From assembly GCA_020631735.1 (NCBI GenBank), contig CM036215.1, positions 17,510,346 through 17,574,345 of the forward strand: DNA of 64,000 nucleotides, written 5' to 3'. Source of the stretch: Saccharum officinarum. Its lineage: Eukaryota; Streptophyta; Magnoliopsida; Poales; Poaceae. Below the pieces are notes generated by a model. It was not told the DNA's origin. It worked only from the letters and a program-made list of their open reading frames with translations, and did not search any database. The position numbers were made by a program, and so were the translations under genes. Of this stretch, positions 12,293 through 24,075 are shown in pieces (positions within the stretch are counted from its first letter, which is position 1; the number at the start of each line of letters is the position of its first letter).

Positions 12293-12411
12293 CGGCTTAT
12301 AATCCGTCTTTTTCAGCTTATTTTTTCAGCCGAAACAATATTTTTCTCTCACAATAAATCAGCCAACAGTGTTTTTCAGCCGGCTTATCAGCACAACCGA
12401 ACGGGGCCTCA
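12293..12411. repeat. MITE remnant of the AGCTTATTTTTTCAGCCG type
   Basis: It contains AGCTTATTTTTTCAGCCG, CAATAAATCAGCCAACAG and CAACCGAACGGGGCC in order, a unit common in panicoid grass intergenic DNA. A second, more diverged copy in the same orientation is at 28627-28735. Termini and target duplications are not clear. Confidence 0.6.
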
Positions 12412-12781
12412 GCCATCATACGAGTGATGTAATGGCAACTCTGTCCCGAGAAAAATGAAAATCTCGCCTCCAAAAAGTCAAACGATCTTCATTTGACTAG
12501 GTTTATTAAAAATAAAAAATAGTATCAACATTTATATCTTTAAATAGGTTTATTATAACAATATATTATATTCTCAATCAAATAATATTTATTCCATGTC
12601 ATAAATATTAATGGTTTTTTATATTTATATTTGTTTTTTGAAACAATCTTACTCAAGACATTTTTTCTTTTTTATTTAGGGAGGGAGTAGAAACAAAGAA
12701 AACCTATGTCGAGCTGCTGAGTTAGCTCCTTTTTTAATTTTTTATGAGCAACAAATTTTATTTTATTTTATTTTTTACTTA

Positions 12782-13043
12782 CGCCTTGTTTAGTTCCGCC
12801 GAATCGGCGACGGCGGCACTGTGCTAAGTCACTGTAGCTTTTTGTTTTTATTTGGTAATAATTGTCTAAATTTTGATTAATTAGGATCAAAATGTTCATC
12901 TCGCAAAGTACAACAAAACTGTGCAATTAGTTTGTGATTTAATGTACATTTAGTACTCCATGCATGTGCCGACATTTTATGTGATGGGAATCTTCTTTTT
13001 ACATAGTGAAATTTAGGGTGAATTTGGGGAACTAAACAAGGCG
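12782..13043. mobile_element. Tourist-like (PIF/Harbinger) MITE, complete
   Basis: The 262-bp element has terminal inverted repeats CGCCTTGTTTAGTTCC and GGAACTAAACAAGGCG (13 of 16 pair, with the outer part perfect). It is flanked by TTA on both sides (12779-12781 and 13044-13046), the 3-bp target duplication of PIF/Harbinger elements. It has no coding capacity. Confidence 0.9.
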
Positions 13044-13214
13044 TTAGCAACAAACTGCTGAGTTAGAAGAAGACCAGAAAGCGCAAAGGCGACCGCGACC
13101 CAGGCCCAACTGCCCGAGTGCGGAAGTGCCCATCCATCATCGGTCTAGCCCACCGCCCGCCACAGGGCACAGGCTAATAAAATTCCCCATTCCAACGCGC
13201 ACAGATCTCGCACC

Positions 13215-13314
13215 NNNNNNNNNNNNNNNNNNNNNNNNNNNNNNNNNNNNNNNNNNNNNNNNNNNNNNNNNNNNNNNNNNNNNNNNNNNNNNNNNNNNNN
13301 NNNNNNNNNNNNNN
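13215..13314. other. Scaffold gap (100 N)
   Basis: Exactly 100 N, the conventional marker for a gap of unknown length. It truncates whatever lies left of 13315. Confidence 0.99.
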
Positions 13315-14860
13315 CGACAAACTCGCTGAAAAGATGGAATAGATGGATCTACTATAAGCAACATATATGATGACTAAAGGTATGAAACCCTAGAGGTAGC
13401 AAGCATATAAGATAAGACGTGAAACGAAACTCGATGGCTACCTCGGATCGACGAGAAAACAGTGACCTAGGTCGCGAGACTTCCCGACGCACCGGACGAG
13501 CGCTGATTCGCCGAAACAAAAGTCGATTAGGGTTAACGAAAACAAAATTTCAACAAACCCTAATACGAAGATCAAGGAAGTGCGAAACAACCTCGGAGCG
13601 AAGACGTCGCGCGAAGGACGATTCGACGACGAACGAACGCGACATGGAGGTGCGAACCCTAGGGTTAGGGCCACGTGCGATGGACGAAGGTCAAGGATGA
13701 GGACGATGGTAGGGACTAGCCAGAGGTCGAGGATGGTCTCTAGCAGCCGCAGCAGTGCCTCACAGCGGTGGCAGCGGCGGCGGGGCAGAGAGCGGCGGCT
13801 GCGCGGGCGCAGTGGAGGAAACAGGTCGCGCGTGAGAGAGGAGAGGCCGCAGGGCCGGGCGGTGGCGCAGGTATGGCGGAAATCTCCGATGAGCGGCGAT
13901 GCGGTGGTGCTCCGGCGAGCGGCGGCACGGCGTGCTAGGGCACGGAGGCGGTGGTTGCAAGTGTACGGGCGGAAAAACGAAGGAACGCGAAAGATTATAT
14001 GAGGGGTTAGATCCGCTCGAAACGCGATGACCAGACACGGTGGTCGATGTGACCGGACGCGGAGAGGCAGCGTCCGGTCACATTCCAGTAAGCTCCTGGA
14101 ATGACCGGACGCGTCCGATTATCCATGATCGGACGCTGACAGCGTCCGGTTTTGATTTGCCCGGAAAACTGAGACGGATGACCGGACGCGGTGGTGGTTA
14201 CCGGGACCGGACGCGGTGGTCAATAGGGGCGCGTCTGGTGCAGCGTCCGATCACTAGATCAGGAGACGGTCTTCAGGATGACCGGACGCGCTGGTGGTCA
14301 CCGGGACCGGACGCGGTGGTGAAGCAACACTGCGTCCGGTGCAGCGTCCGGTCCAGCGTCCGGTCACTGTTTTTCACCCTTTTTCATTCTGAACTTAGAC
14401 GCGACTTCTCCCAATCAAGTTCCAATTCAAAGAGACACAGATAAACACCAATTGAAACAAGATATGAGTGACCTCACTCAAACCCTCAAGTTTCTCAAAA
14501 TAGTTTGCCTTAGGCTAATATTATTTTTAGGAAAATAGGCAACAAACACCCGAGAAGCAACGTATGGCCATGCAATAGAGTTTTTGAACCATTGGGAGCA
14601 TCAAAATGCTCTCTCTACCCATGGACGAACACAAAGGTTGCTCAAAACATAACCGAAAAGGAACGACAAAACAACAACCATGCATATGCAATGCAAAACA
14701 AGTAAGTAAAGCTAGGTTGCTTATCAAGTTTGATCCACGGTTAGGCTTCTTCACTCCTCCAAAGGAGGGTTATCGTAACCATGTTAGTCAAGCCCTAGAT
14801 GCATTGCGGGTAATTAAACATGACATATAATACAAATGCAATGCAAGGGACAACACAAAC
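13315..14860 (-). other. Post-pol region of the SIRE-type element, cut by the gap
   Basis: This lies directly downstream of the RNase H stop of the minus-strand element. 14460-14860 is AT-rich spacer. 14035-14370 is a dense GACCGGACGCG / GCGTCCGGTC array. 13430-13990 is GC-rich with short proline- and arginine-rich open frames that look non-coding. SIRE-type elements can carry extra sequence, sometimes an envelope-like frame, in this position, but I see nothing that supports an envelope protein. It does not resemble the LTR at 20460-22176 apart from the motif array, so the element's own 3' LTR is not visible. Confidence 0.5.
14035..14370. repeat. GACCGGACGCG motif array outside an LTR
   Basis: About a dozen copies of GACCGGACGCG or its reverse complement occur in 340 bp, often as GACCGGACGCGGTGGT and CAGCGTCCGGTC. 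The position after pol rather than inside a recognised LTR differs from the other arrays in the window. Confidence 0.75.
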
Positions 14861-17800
14861 TCATCTTTTAAAGTTACTAGAATCAAGCACATTTAGTTCA
14901 CTTCTCAACCTACAAAAGGTAGCTTCATCCAAAGGTTTAGTGAAGATATCCGCTAATTGATTCTCACTTCTTACACCTTCTAGTGATATGTCATTTTTAG
15001 CAACGTGATCTCTTAGAAAGTGGTGACGGATATCAATGTGCTTGGTGCGAGATTGTTGTACCGGATTATTAGCAATTTTAACCGCACTTTCATTGTCACA
15101 TAAAAGCGGCACCTTTTTAAGAACAACTTCATAGTCTAGGAGGGTTTGTTTCATGTATAGGATTTGTGCACAACAAGCCCCCGCGGCAATGTATTCCGCC
15201 TCGGCGGTGGACAAAGCCACACTATTTTGCTTTTTAGATGACCATGATACTAAGGATCTCCCAAGCAAATGGCACCCTCTGGATGTGCTCTTTCTATCAA
15301 TTTTGCAACCGGCATAATCCGAATCGGAGTAGCCAACTAGTTGGAATCTAGCTTCTTTGGGGTACCATAGTCCGATGCTTGGAGTATACTTAAGATATCT
15401 TAGGATTCTTTTTACGGCACTTAAGTGAGGTTCTTTAGGGCACGCTTGAAAGCGGGCACACATGCACACACTAAACATGATGTCAGGCCTAGATGCGGTA
15501 AGGTATAACAAGCTACCAATCATAGAACGTTAAAGAGTTTGATCGATTGGTTTACCTCCCTCATCTAGGTCGAGATGTCCATTAGTTGGCATTGGGGTCT
15601 TGATTGGCTTGCATTCTTCCATCATGAATCTTTTGAGAAGATCCTTGGTATACTTCTCTTGAGAGATAAAGATCCCTTCTCTCATTTGCTTGACTTGAAA
15701 CCCAAGGAAGAATGTTAGCTCACCAATCATTGACATCTCGAACTCTTTTGACATCAATTCACCAAATTCTTTGCAATAGTCTTCATTTGTTGACTCGAAG
15801 ATGATATCATCAACATATACTTGACAAATGAAGATCTCTTCTTTGAATTTCTTGGTGAATAGTGTGGTGTCAACCTTCCCAATGGTGAAGCCCTTCTCAA
15901 TGAGGAAGTCCCGAAGGCACTCGTACCATGCTCTAGGGGCTTGCTTGAGCCCATATAGCGCCTTGGACAACCTATAAACATGATTAGGATATCTAGGGTC
16001 TTCAAACCCGGAGGTTGTTCAATAAAGACTAGTTCATTTATAAAGCCATTTAAGAATGCACTTTTCACATCCATTTGATATAGTTTCATATCATGATGTG
16101 ATGCATATGCAAGTAGGATACGGATGGCTTCAAGTCTTGCAACGGGTGCAAAAGTCTCCAAAATCAAGACCTTCAACTTGAGAGAACCCTTTTGCCACTA
16201 GTCTTGCCTTGTTTCTTACCACTACCCCTTGAGTATCTTGCTTATTGCGGAATATCCACTTGGTTCCAATGACTCTTGCACATTTTGGATGCTCTTCAAG
16301 TGTCCATACTTGATTTCGGGCGAAGTTGTTCAATTCTTCATGCATGGCATTCACCCAATCCGGATCTTGAAGAGCTTGTTCTACATTCTTAGGTTCAAGA
16401 CAAGAGATAAAAGAGTGATGTTCAACAAAAGAATTAAATTTTTGAGATCGAGTCATTACACCCTTTGTAGGACTCCCTATGATGAGATCTTGTGGATGTG
16501 CTTGAAGTAGAGGTGAGTTTCTTCGATCAACCATTTGAGGGGTAGGATGAGGAGCATCAACGTCTTGTGCTTGTGCCTTGGCTTGATGATGAGAGACATG
16601 GGTGTCTTCATTTTCAACTCTCTCATTCTTGTCATCATCTTGAGGCACATATGATGATGATGGTGGATTGACAATTTGTACATCGTCTTCATCATCTTTA
16701 GGCTTGATGTCACCTACCGGCATGTTCTTCATGGTCTCCCTCAATGGTTCATCACCTACATCATTACAATTCTCAATTGCTCCTTGGGACCCGTTAGACT
16801 CATCAAATTCCACATCATATGTTTCTTCAACCAAACCGGTGGCGTGGTTAAATACTATGCTTTGGACTTTGATGAGTAGCCAACAAGAAAACCAATATCA
16901 CAACGTCTTTGGAACTTCCCTAGGTGTTGACACTTCTTGTAGATGTAGCATTTGCAGCCAAACACCCGGAAGAATGAGACGTCCGGCTTCTTCCCATTTA
17001 GCAACTCATAAGGGGTCTTGCAAAGAAACTTTTGTAGGAAGAGGCGATTTGAAGCATAGCATGCGGTGTTGATTGCCTCGGCCCACAATTTTTCCGGTGT
17101 ATTGTACTCATCTAGCATTGTTCTTGCAAGAGTGATCAAGGTCCGGTTCTTCCTCTCAACTACACCATTTTGTTGAGGAGTGTAGGTTGATGACACTTCA
17201 TGCTTGATTCCAATTTCATCACAATAGGCTTCAATGTTGGTTTTGTCAAACTCTTTTCCATTGTCACTTCTAATCTTCTTTATCTTGACTTCAAATTCAT
17301 TTTGAGCTCTCTTTACAAACTTCTTGAAGCAACTTGCCACTTTGGATTTGTCATGAAGAAAGAAAGTCCAAGTGTATCTTGAGAAGTCATCCACAATCAT
17401 AAGACAATAAAGATTTCCACCCAAACTCTTGTAAGTTGTAGGACCAAACAAATCCATGTGAAGGAGTTCTAGTACTCTTGATGTTGACATGTAGGCTTTG
17501 GTTGGATGAGTGTTTGCAACTTGTTTGCCGGCTTGACATGCACTACAAGGTTTGTCCTTTTCAAACTTTACATCCTTTAAACCTCTTACTAGTTCTTTCT
17601 TCAATAGCTTGTTGAGAGTGTTTATTCCAACATGAGCAAGCCTCCTATGCCAAAGCCATCCAAGTGTGGTCTTGGTGAACAAACATGTCATCAAGTTTGC
17701 ATCTTCGGAGGTGAACTTAACAAGATAAAGATTGTTGTATCTAAAACCCTTGAAAATCACTTGCTTGTCATCTATCTTGGTAACAACCACTTCATTTGGA

Positions 17801-18078
17801 CCAAACAAGCATTGATAGCCAAGATCACAAAGTTGCCCAACGGATAGTAAATTGAAACTCAATGAAGCAACATAGAGCACATTGGAGAGAGAATGATCAT
17901 TTGATATTGCAACCTTGCCTATACCCTTGACTTTGCTCTTTAAATTATCCCCAAATGTGATCTTGTCTTGACATACCCCATCCTCTTCAAGTGAGGTGAA
18001 CATACGAGGATCACCGGTCATGTGTTGTGTGCAACCACTATCAATCACCCAATGAGATCCACCGGTCTTGTAGTTCAC
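14861..18078 (-). pseudogene. SIRE-type Copia pol: protease, integrase, RT, RNase H; broken
   Basis: Order on the minus strand is Copia-like. A retropepsin block HWVIDSGCTQHMTGD is near 18040. Integrase has a zinc-binding HRRLAHVG/CSACQAGK pair and catalytic LHMDLFGP, IRSDNGKEF and [12 protein letters not shown] has [12 protein letters not shown] and the catalytic VYVDDIIF near 15815. RNase H has GYSDSDYAG and TAEAEYIAAG, ending ADIFTKPL. Frame changes near 16850, 16150 and 15965 and a stop near 15527 inactivate it. A linker of about 230 residues between integrase and RT is acidic and low-complexity. Protein similarity groups it with the other two SIRE-type pols here, but its C-terminus (RLRSELNVLDSS) differs from theirs ([12 protein letters not shown]), so it is a separate subfamily. 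Confidence 0.92.
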
Positions 18079-18092
18079 CTACACACAAGAGA

Positions 18093-20406
18093 TCAAGCCT
18101 TTTGTTTAGGGACCCAAACTTGAGAGGGACCCTTAACTTTTTCAACTAGTGACTTGGCAACCCAAATCTTCTTTGGCCTATTCTTGTTAGGAGGACCCAA
18201 GAACATAACTTTCATCTTTCCACTAGAGTCCTTTCTAAGCATGTAGTGAGCATTGAAAGCAAAGGGTCTAGCATGCTTGGGCAAGGGTTGTGGTGGTGGG
18301 GTTTTGCACTCATGAGCAAAATGACCTTCTTGTCTACACTCAACACATCTCTTTGGCTTGGGCTTTGACTTGCTTTGTTGTTGTTGAGTTTTGACCTTCT
18401 TCTCTTGATTTGCCAAATAGCCAATGCCACTCCTATCCAACTTCATGACGGTGTTCATGAGTAGCTCACTTTGCAAGTGTTGGCCTCTTGTGAACTTGCT
18501 TAGGCCGGTCTTGAGATGCTCTTTCTCTTGCTTGAGCTTCTTGTTTTCTTCAATAAGTGACTCATTTGAAGCTTGCTTTTCAAGAGCCAACAACTTCTTG
18601 TTCTCAACTTTAAGCATCTCATTTTCACTCTTGAGCTTGACATACTCATCATAGTCATTGGCCTCAACCACACTCTTGCCTTTGCCGCTAGAGCCTTGCT
18701 CAAAGTTCTCAATAATCAAATCATCACATGATGTAGCTATATCAATCTTAACAATTTGGTTAGTAGCATCATGTGTCTCAAGAGCTAGCTCATTAGCAAC
18801 AATAAGAGTATCATAGTTGATTTTCAATGTAGTATATTCTTCTTTTAGAGAGTTGAGTCTAGTCATGAGTTCACCATGCTTCTTCTCAATTTTATCATGT
18901 TTATCTCTAAGCTCCTTGTTAGAGGTTTTGAGCTCCTTGAGAGAAGAAGACATAGTTTCATTTTGATCTATGAGCTCATCCCTAGTCTCATGTGCACTTT
19001 CAAGCTTAGATGAGAGTGTTTCATTTTCATGTTGAAGCTCATCATTTTCATTTCTAGTCCTCCTTATGATTTTAGAATATTTGTTTAACAATTTTACTAA
19101 TTCATCATAAGAAGGTGCATCATATTCATCATCACTATCACTATTTTGTACCTTTCGATCACCTTTAGCCATGAGACATAGGTGGGAAGTGGATGATGAT
19201 GGTGAGGATGGCGGTGAAGATGGTGATGAAGACATTGATGACGATGATGATGGCCCAACCACAAGTGCGGCGATCTTCTCTTTTCCATCATCACTTTCAT
19301 CGCCGGAGGACTCACATGATGATTCAATGTCGGTGAGCCAATCACCAACAATATAAGTTGCCTCCCTTCTTCTTGTAGAACTCTCTTTTCTTGCCATCTT
19401 TCTTCTTATATGGTTTGTTCTTTCTTTTATCATCTTCTTCTTCACTTGAATCATCTTTCTTGCCCTTGTACTTATTCTTGTTCTTGTCTTTTGGAGGCTT
19501 TGGGCATTGATGAGCTAGATGGCCAAGTTCTCCACAATTGAAGCAATCCATTTCGGAGATTGGCTTTCTTTTGGTACTAGTGAAGAATTTCTTCTTCTTG
19601 CCATCGAACTTGATGCCACTCTTGTTGAGCTTCTTTAGCATCTTGGTGGTTCTTCTCACCATGAGTGCAAGTGATTCATCATCAATATCACTCTCACTTG
19701 TGCTCTCTTGCACTATCATGGCTTGGCCCTTCTTCTTTTTCTTTTCATAGCTAGCTTTGAAGGTCAAGTCCTTCTTCTTGGAAGATGATGAACCCTCTTC
19801 CAGAGTGATGTGCATGTACATCTCATGTGCATTGATCTTTCCCAATACTTGAGTCGGTGTTACGACGGAGAGATCACTTTGGTGAAGTACGGTGACAATA
19901 TGTCCATACTTCTCAACGGGGAGAACACTCAAGATCCTCCTTGCAACATCCGATTGACTCATTTTAGTGAGTCCAAGGGCATTGAGATCTTCTACAAGAA
20001 CATTCAAGTGAGTGTACATTTCATTAGCACTTTCTTTAGGAAGCATCTCAAAAGAATTAATTTTCTTTAAAGCAATATGATAGCGTTCCTCACGCTCACT
20101 CTTAGTTCTCTCATGGAGAGCACAAAGATTCTCCCACAATTCATGAGCGTTTTTGGCATTACGCACACGATTGAAGATATCTTTGCCTAGTGCCCGGTAG
20201 ATTGTATTTTTTGCTTTTGCATTCCACCGGTCGTATTTCTCCTCGTCACCACTTGGGTTAGCAGGATCCCTTATGGGGGGAAGCCCTTCGGTTGCGGCTC
20301 TAAAGCACCCAACATCTATGGCTTTGAGGTATGCCTCCATACGAATTTTCCAATATGGAGAATCGTCTCCCTCAAAAGTGGGAGGTGGTCCTTCCCCATT
20401 AGACAT
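18093..20406 (-). pseudogene. SIRE-type gag with long coiled-coil extension, one frameshift
   Basis: The start is ATG at 20406, 38 bases inside the primer binding site. Residues 1-200 are a Copia gag domain (DDSPYWKIRMEAYLKAID, then the helical retrotransposon gag region). A first zinc knuckle CFNCGELGHLAHQC (CX2CX4HX4C) is near 19520-19560. A one-base indel near 19365 shifts frame. The second part (about 450 residues) has an acidic serine-rich stretch, a long Lys/Glu/Asn heptad-like coiled coil (about 19080-18530), and a second knuckle CVECRQEGHFAHEC near 18310-18350, ending IWVAKSLVEKVKGPSQVWVP just before pol. The very long gag with two knuckles is typical of SIRE/Maximus-class elements. 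Confidence 0.88.
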
Positions 20407-20444
20407 CTTGCTCTAGGCGGTAAAGCCTAAATTTAGAGTAACAC

Positions 20445-20457
20445 GGCTCCGATACCA
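20445..20457 (-). promoter_or_regulatory. Primer binding site (initiator tRNA-Met type)
   Basis: The minus strand reads TGGTATCGGAGCC two bases after the LTR end. One mismatch separates it from the usual Copia PBS TGGTATCAGAGC seen at 54522. It fixes the LTR boundary and the element's direction. Confidence 0.85.
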
Positions 20458-21160
20458 ATTGAAATGATCAAGATGCCCAAGAGGGGGGTGAATTGGGCTT
20501 CTCTAAAAATTAATAGCAAGAATTAAATCCTACAAGCCAAACTTCACCCCTAGTGCCTACTTGTGTTCCTTATGCTTCTACCGATAAAAGTTATGCACCC
20601 TAAGTTCCAATCCTAGACTAGCAAGGCAATTCTAGGAAAGTAACCAAGCAATGAAAGTAATGCAAGAAAGTAAATGCTTGAAAGTAAGGGATAGGAACAC
20701 GGCGATGTTTTTCCGAGGTATCAAAGAGTCACCACTCCCCACTAGTCCTCGTTGGAGCACCTGCGCAAGGGTGTAGCTCCCCCTTGATCCGCGCAAGGAT
20801 CAAGTGCTCTCTACGGGTTGATTCTTCGACACTCCGTCGCGGCGAATCACCCAAAACCGCTCACAACTTGAATTGGGTCACCCACAACCTCGTCGGATGA
20901 TCACCGAACTCCCAATCACCACCAAACCGTCTAGGTGATGGCGATCACCAAGAGTAACAAGCTAGAACTCTCACTTGACCACAACAAGTCTAATGAGAAG
21001 ATGGATGCACACTTGCTAGACTCTTGTCACTAGAGAGGATTCTCACACTTTGATTCGCAAATCTCAATCCTCACTATGGCTCTTGCACTCCCTTGCACTT
21101 CAAAGGTGTTTCTCAGCTAAACAAATGAGCAAGAGACCTCTAAAAGAGGTGGAGGGGTTG

Positions 21161-21168
21161 TATTTATA
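21161..21168 (-). promoter_or_regulatory. TATA box of the LTR
   Basis: The minus strand reads TATAAATA about 50 bp downstream of the motif array, equivalent to 589-596 in the first LTR. Confidence 0.6.
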
Positions 21169-21218
21169 GACCCCTCAGACAAATCCAACCGTTACCTTTC
21201 GAAACAGCCAGACGCGCA

Positions 21219-21745
21219 CTGACCGGACGCGCCTGTCGATATGACCGGACGCGCCGGTCAGTTATAACGGTCGAAAATGGAAACCTGTACTAAGAGACCG
21301 GACGCGTCGATCTGTGCTGACCGGACACGCCGGTCTAAGATGACCAGACGCGCTGATCAGGGATGATCGGACGCATCCGATCATGCAAGAGCTCTTTGGA
21401 AATTTGACCTGACGCAACACCGCGTCCGATCATAGGTGACCAGACGCGTCAGGTCACCACGGGACCTTACTAGAACAAGACCGGACGCACGACCGCGTCC
21501 GTTCATAGGTGACCAGACGCGTCAGGTCTCCGCTGGACCTTACTGGAACATGACCGGACGCACCGGTCTTTTTCACAGTCGCGTCCGATCTTTGCTGTTT
21601 ACCCTCTGGAACACTTGTCAGCCTGACCACCGCGTCCGGTCCTCTCAAGGACCACGTCCGGTCAGTCAGCCGAAAACGCAGTTAAGACTTTGTACTGACC
21701 GGACGCGTCCGGTCATGACCAGGACCGCGTCCGGTCATAGGTAAA
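21219..21745. repeat. GACCGGACGCG / CGCGTCCGGTC motif array in LTR
   Basis: At least 15 copies occur of the 11-bp motif or its reverse complement, many with single C-to-T or G-to-A changes (for example GACCAGACGCG). It ends with the strongest palindrome, GACCGGACGCGTCCGGTC, near 21700. Confidence 0.85.
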
Positions 21746-22176
21746 CGGCTCAAACATCTTCTAAACGCAATGCAACTTGAACCAAGTCGCTTCTAACTGT
21801 ACTCTGAGCTTTTCTCGAGCTACCTAGTGCTAAGTTTGACAAGTGTGCACCACACCTAAACATAAGACTCACCTAGGTCAAGCTACTCGCTCATGCCCCT
21901 CTTCATAGTACGGTCAAAGGAAGAAACAAAGATCCTAACGACTATTCCAGATGTATCTCAACACCTTGACATCCGGAACTAACCGTCCTTAATCTTATCG
22001 TTGATCCTTTGAAAACCGAAATGATTTCCATCAAGGGACATGACTGCCATATTGCTCAAAGCAGTTATCATCTCCATGACCTAACTTACTGATGTTTCTG
22101 CAAAACACACGTTAGTCATGGTAATTATGTGTTGTCATTAATTGCCGAAACCAACACCGGGGCCTAGATGCTTTCA

Positions 22177-22703
22177 AGTTGATCCCCTTCTTTTATCAAT
22201 TCTCCCCTTTAGGTTTTCTCTCCTTTTAGAATCTATCTTTGTGAATAATATTTTCTCCCCCTTTGGCACCAATGACCACAAGGGACCAATTTTAGATAGA
22301 TTATCATGTCATGTTATGGGGTGAGGATCAAGTTTATGATTCAACCTAGATTGCTTGCACGAATAAAATACTTCGGTTTGATCCAAGGGCAAGCTTCTTC
22401 ACACCTCACTAGAAGGGTTATCATGCACCATATTGAAGCAAATATTTAGACAAGTTCTCTAGATTAAACACTTAGGATCACAAGCTACTCAAACAAGTTA
22501 TATGCTACTACTAGATCATACAAGTCATGGAAACAATAGTGGCACCATATGAACTTCAAATTCATTTGATTTTCATGAATGATCCTAGAACATGTAAATT
22601 ATGACTAGATGCACTAAATAAGTCCTTAGCATAGAATGTATGACATGTCAACCAATTGTACCTTAGGGCTCGAAGGAGAGGCATGTCATATCATGGAGGT
22701 GCG
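22177..22703 (-). other. 3' spacer and polypurine tracts of the truncated SIRE-type element
   Basis: It is non-coding. On the minus strand it carries GCCAAAGGGGGAGA (about 22253-22268) and AAAAGAAGGGG (22184-22194), the latter 7 bp from the LTR start. Such purine runs prime plus-strand DNA synthesis, and their position shows that the LTR at 22176 is this element's 3' LTR. Confidence 0.7.
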
Positions 22704-23675
22704 TCAACTCATGTTAGAGAAGTCAAGTATGTTCAACTCATTCTTTAGCTTATGAAATCTCTTCTCATCAAGTGGCTTGGTGAATAGATCGGCTAATTGA
22801 TCTTCGGTGCCCACACTCTCAATAGCAATGTCACCCTTTTGTTGATGATCTCTAATAAAATGATGACGAACATCAATATGCTTTGTTCTTTGATGTTGAA
22901 CCAGATTGTTGGTAAGCTTCACGACACTTTGATTGTCACATAGCAATGGCACATTCTTTAAATTGATTCCAAAATCCTTTAATGTGGCCTTCATCCACAA
23001 GATTTGTGCACAACAACTACCCGCGGCAATGTATTCGGCTTCGGCGATAGATAGTGCAATACTATTTTGCTTCTTGGATGACCATGAGATAAGTGATCTT
23101 TCCAACAATTGACAAGTCCCGGAGGTGCTCTTTCTCTCAACTTTGTCACCGGCATAGTCAAAATCCGAATATCCAACTAGATCAAACCTTGCACCTTTGG
23201 GATACTACAATCCAACATCTTGTGTATGCTTTAAGTACCATAATATTCTATTTGTTGCCTTCAAATGACTTTCTCTTGGTGAGGCTTGAAATCTTGCACA
23301 CATGCATACATTAAACATCGCATCGGGCCTTGATGCCGTCACATAGAGTAGGCTTCCAATCATTGATCTATATAGCTTTTGATCCACCATATTGCCACTC
23401 TTGTCACTATCTAAGCTTCCACTAGTGCTCATTGGAGTGGTGATTCCTTTTGCATCTTCCATGCTAAACTTCTTTAGCATATCCTTTATGTATTTGGTTT
23501 GGCTCACAAATGTACCTTCTTTCATTTGTTTGATTTGAAGTCCAAGAAAGAAACTAAGTTCACCGAACATTGACATTTTAAATTCATTTGCCATCATCTT
23601 CCCAAACTCATCACAATAATCTTGATTGGTTGAACCAAATATGATATCATCAACATATATTTGCAATACAAACAA
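22704..23675 (-). pseudogene. Truncated SIRE-type pol: RT catalytic core to RNase H
   Basis: It begins at [15 protein letters not shown] (YVDD near 23655); everything upstream (gag, protease, integrase, first half of RT) is missing. The rest includes [46 protein letters not shown] and ADLFTKPLDEKRFHKL. Frames change near 23190 and 23105. Its sequence is closest to the intact pol at 56671-59852, not to its left neighbour at 14861-18078. The abrupt 5' edge at 23676 joins unrelated Gypsy-like LTR sequence. Confidence 0.9.
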
Positions 23676-23689
23676 GCACCTCCCTCAGG

Positions 23690-24075
23690 CTCACGACCCT
23701 TCGGTTGGGAGAACCTTCTCCTTTGTATACGCCCTGACCCTGAACTCTATATGAGAGCAGCCAAGACACCCATCTAGGGGATCCTCTACCACTTTTTACA
23801 CATTCTCCTTTGTTGAAGGGCTCCTTGAGCTTATCTTCAGGCAGTCCGTCACCTAGCTCTAGCTCTCACACCTCTTCCACCATTCTTGCACCCCATTGTA
23901 AGAACTTTAGAGCATTCAAGCGAGGAACATGCACTCGATCATCTTTTAGACTGGACGTAGAGCTCTAGCCTGAACCAGTATAAATCCTCGTGTCTTTTGA
24001 ATGCTACCATCGTCTTCCTAGTGTAGTGCGGCAATCGTATAAGTTTATTAGTCCGGTCTACAAAACACTGACACA
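23690..24075 (+). repeat. Probable Gypsy LTR fragment
   Basis: The phrases GTAAGAACTTTAGAGCATTC, GACTGGACGTAGAGC and GTGCGGCAATCGTA followed by ACACTGACA resemble the 3' part of a common grass Gypsy LTR as I remember it. No terminus or primer site is resolved. Confidence 0.5.

Larger units (their letters stand above)
20460..22176 (-). repeat. SIRE-type LTR shared by two internal regions
   Basis: This 1717-bp LTR starts TGAAAGCATC at 22176 and ends GATCATTTCA at 20460 on the minus strand. Its left side abuts a PBS and gag (the 14861-20406 element). Its right side abuts polypurine-tract-like sequence and the RNase H end of a second element (22704-23675). It therefore serves as the 5' LTR of one and the 3' LTR of the other. 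It is homologous to 1-1482. Confidence 0.85.

Noticed and set aside
13126..13364. Open frames across the N gap
   Set aside because: They are open only because N codons are not stops.
13760..14038. Envelope-like ORF of the SIRE-type element
   Set aside because: Proline/arginine-rich text from GC-rich repeats; no signal peptide, membrane segment or coiled coil.
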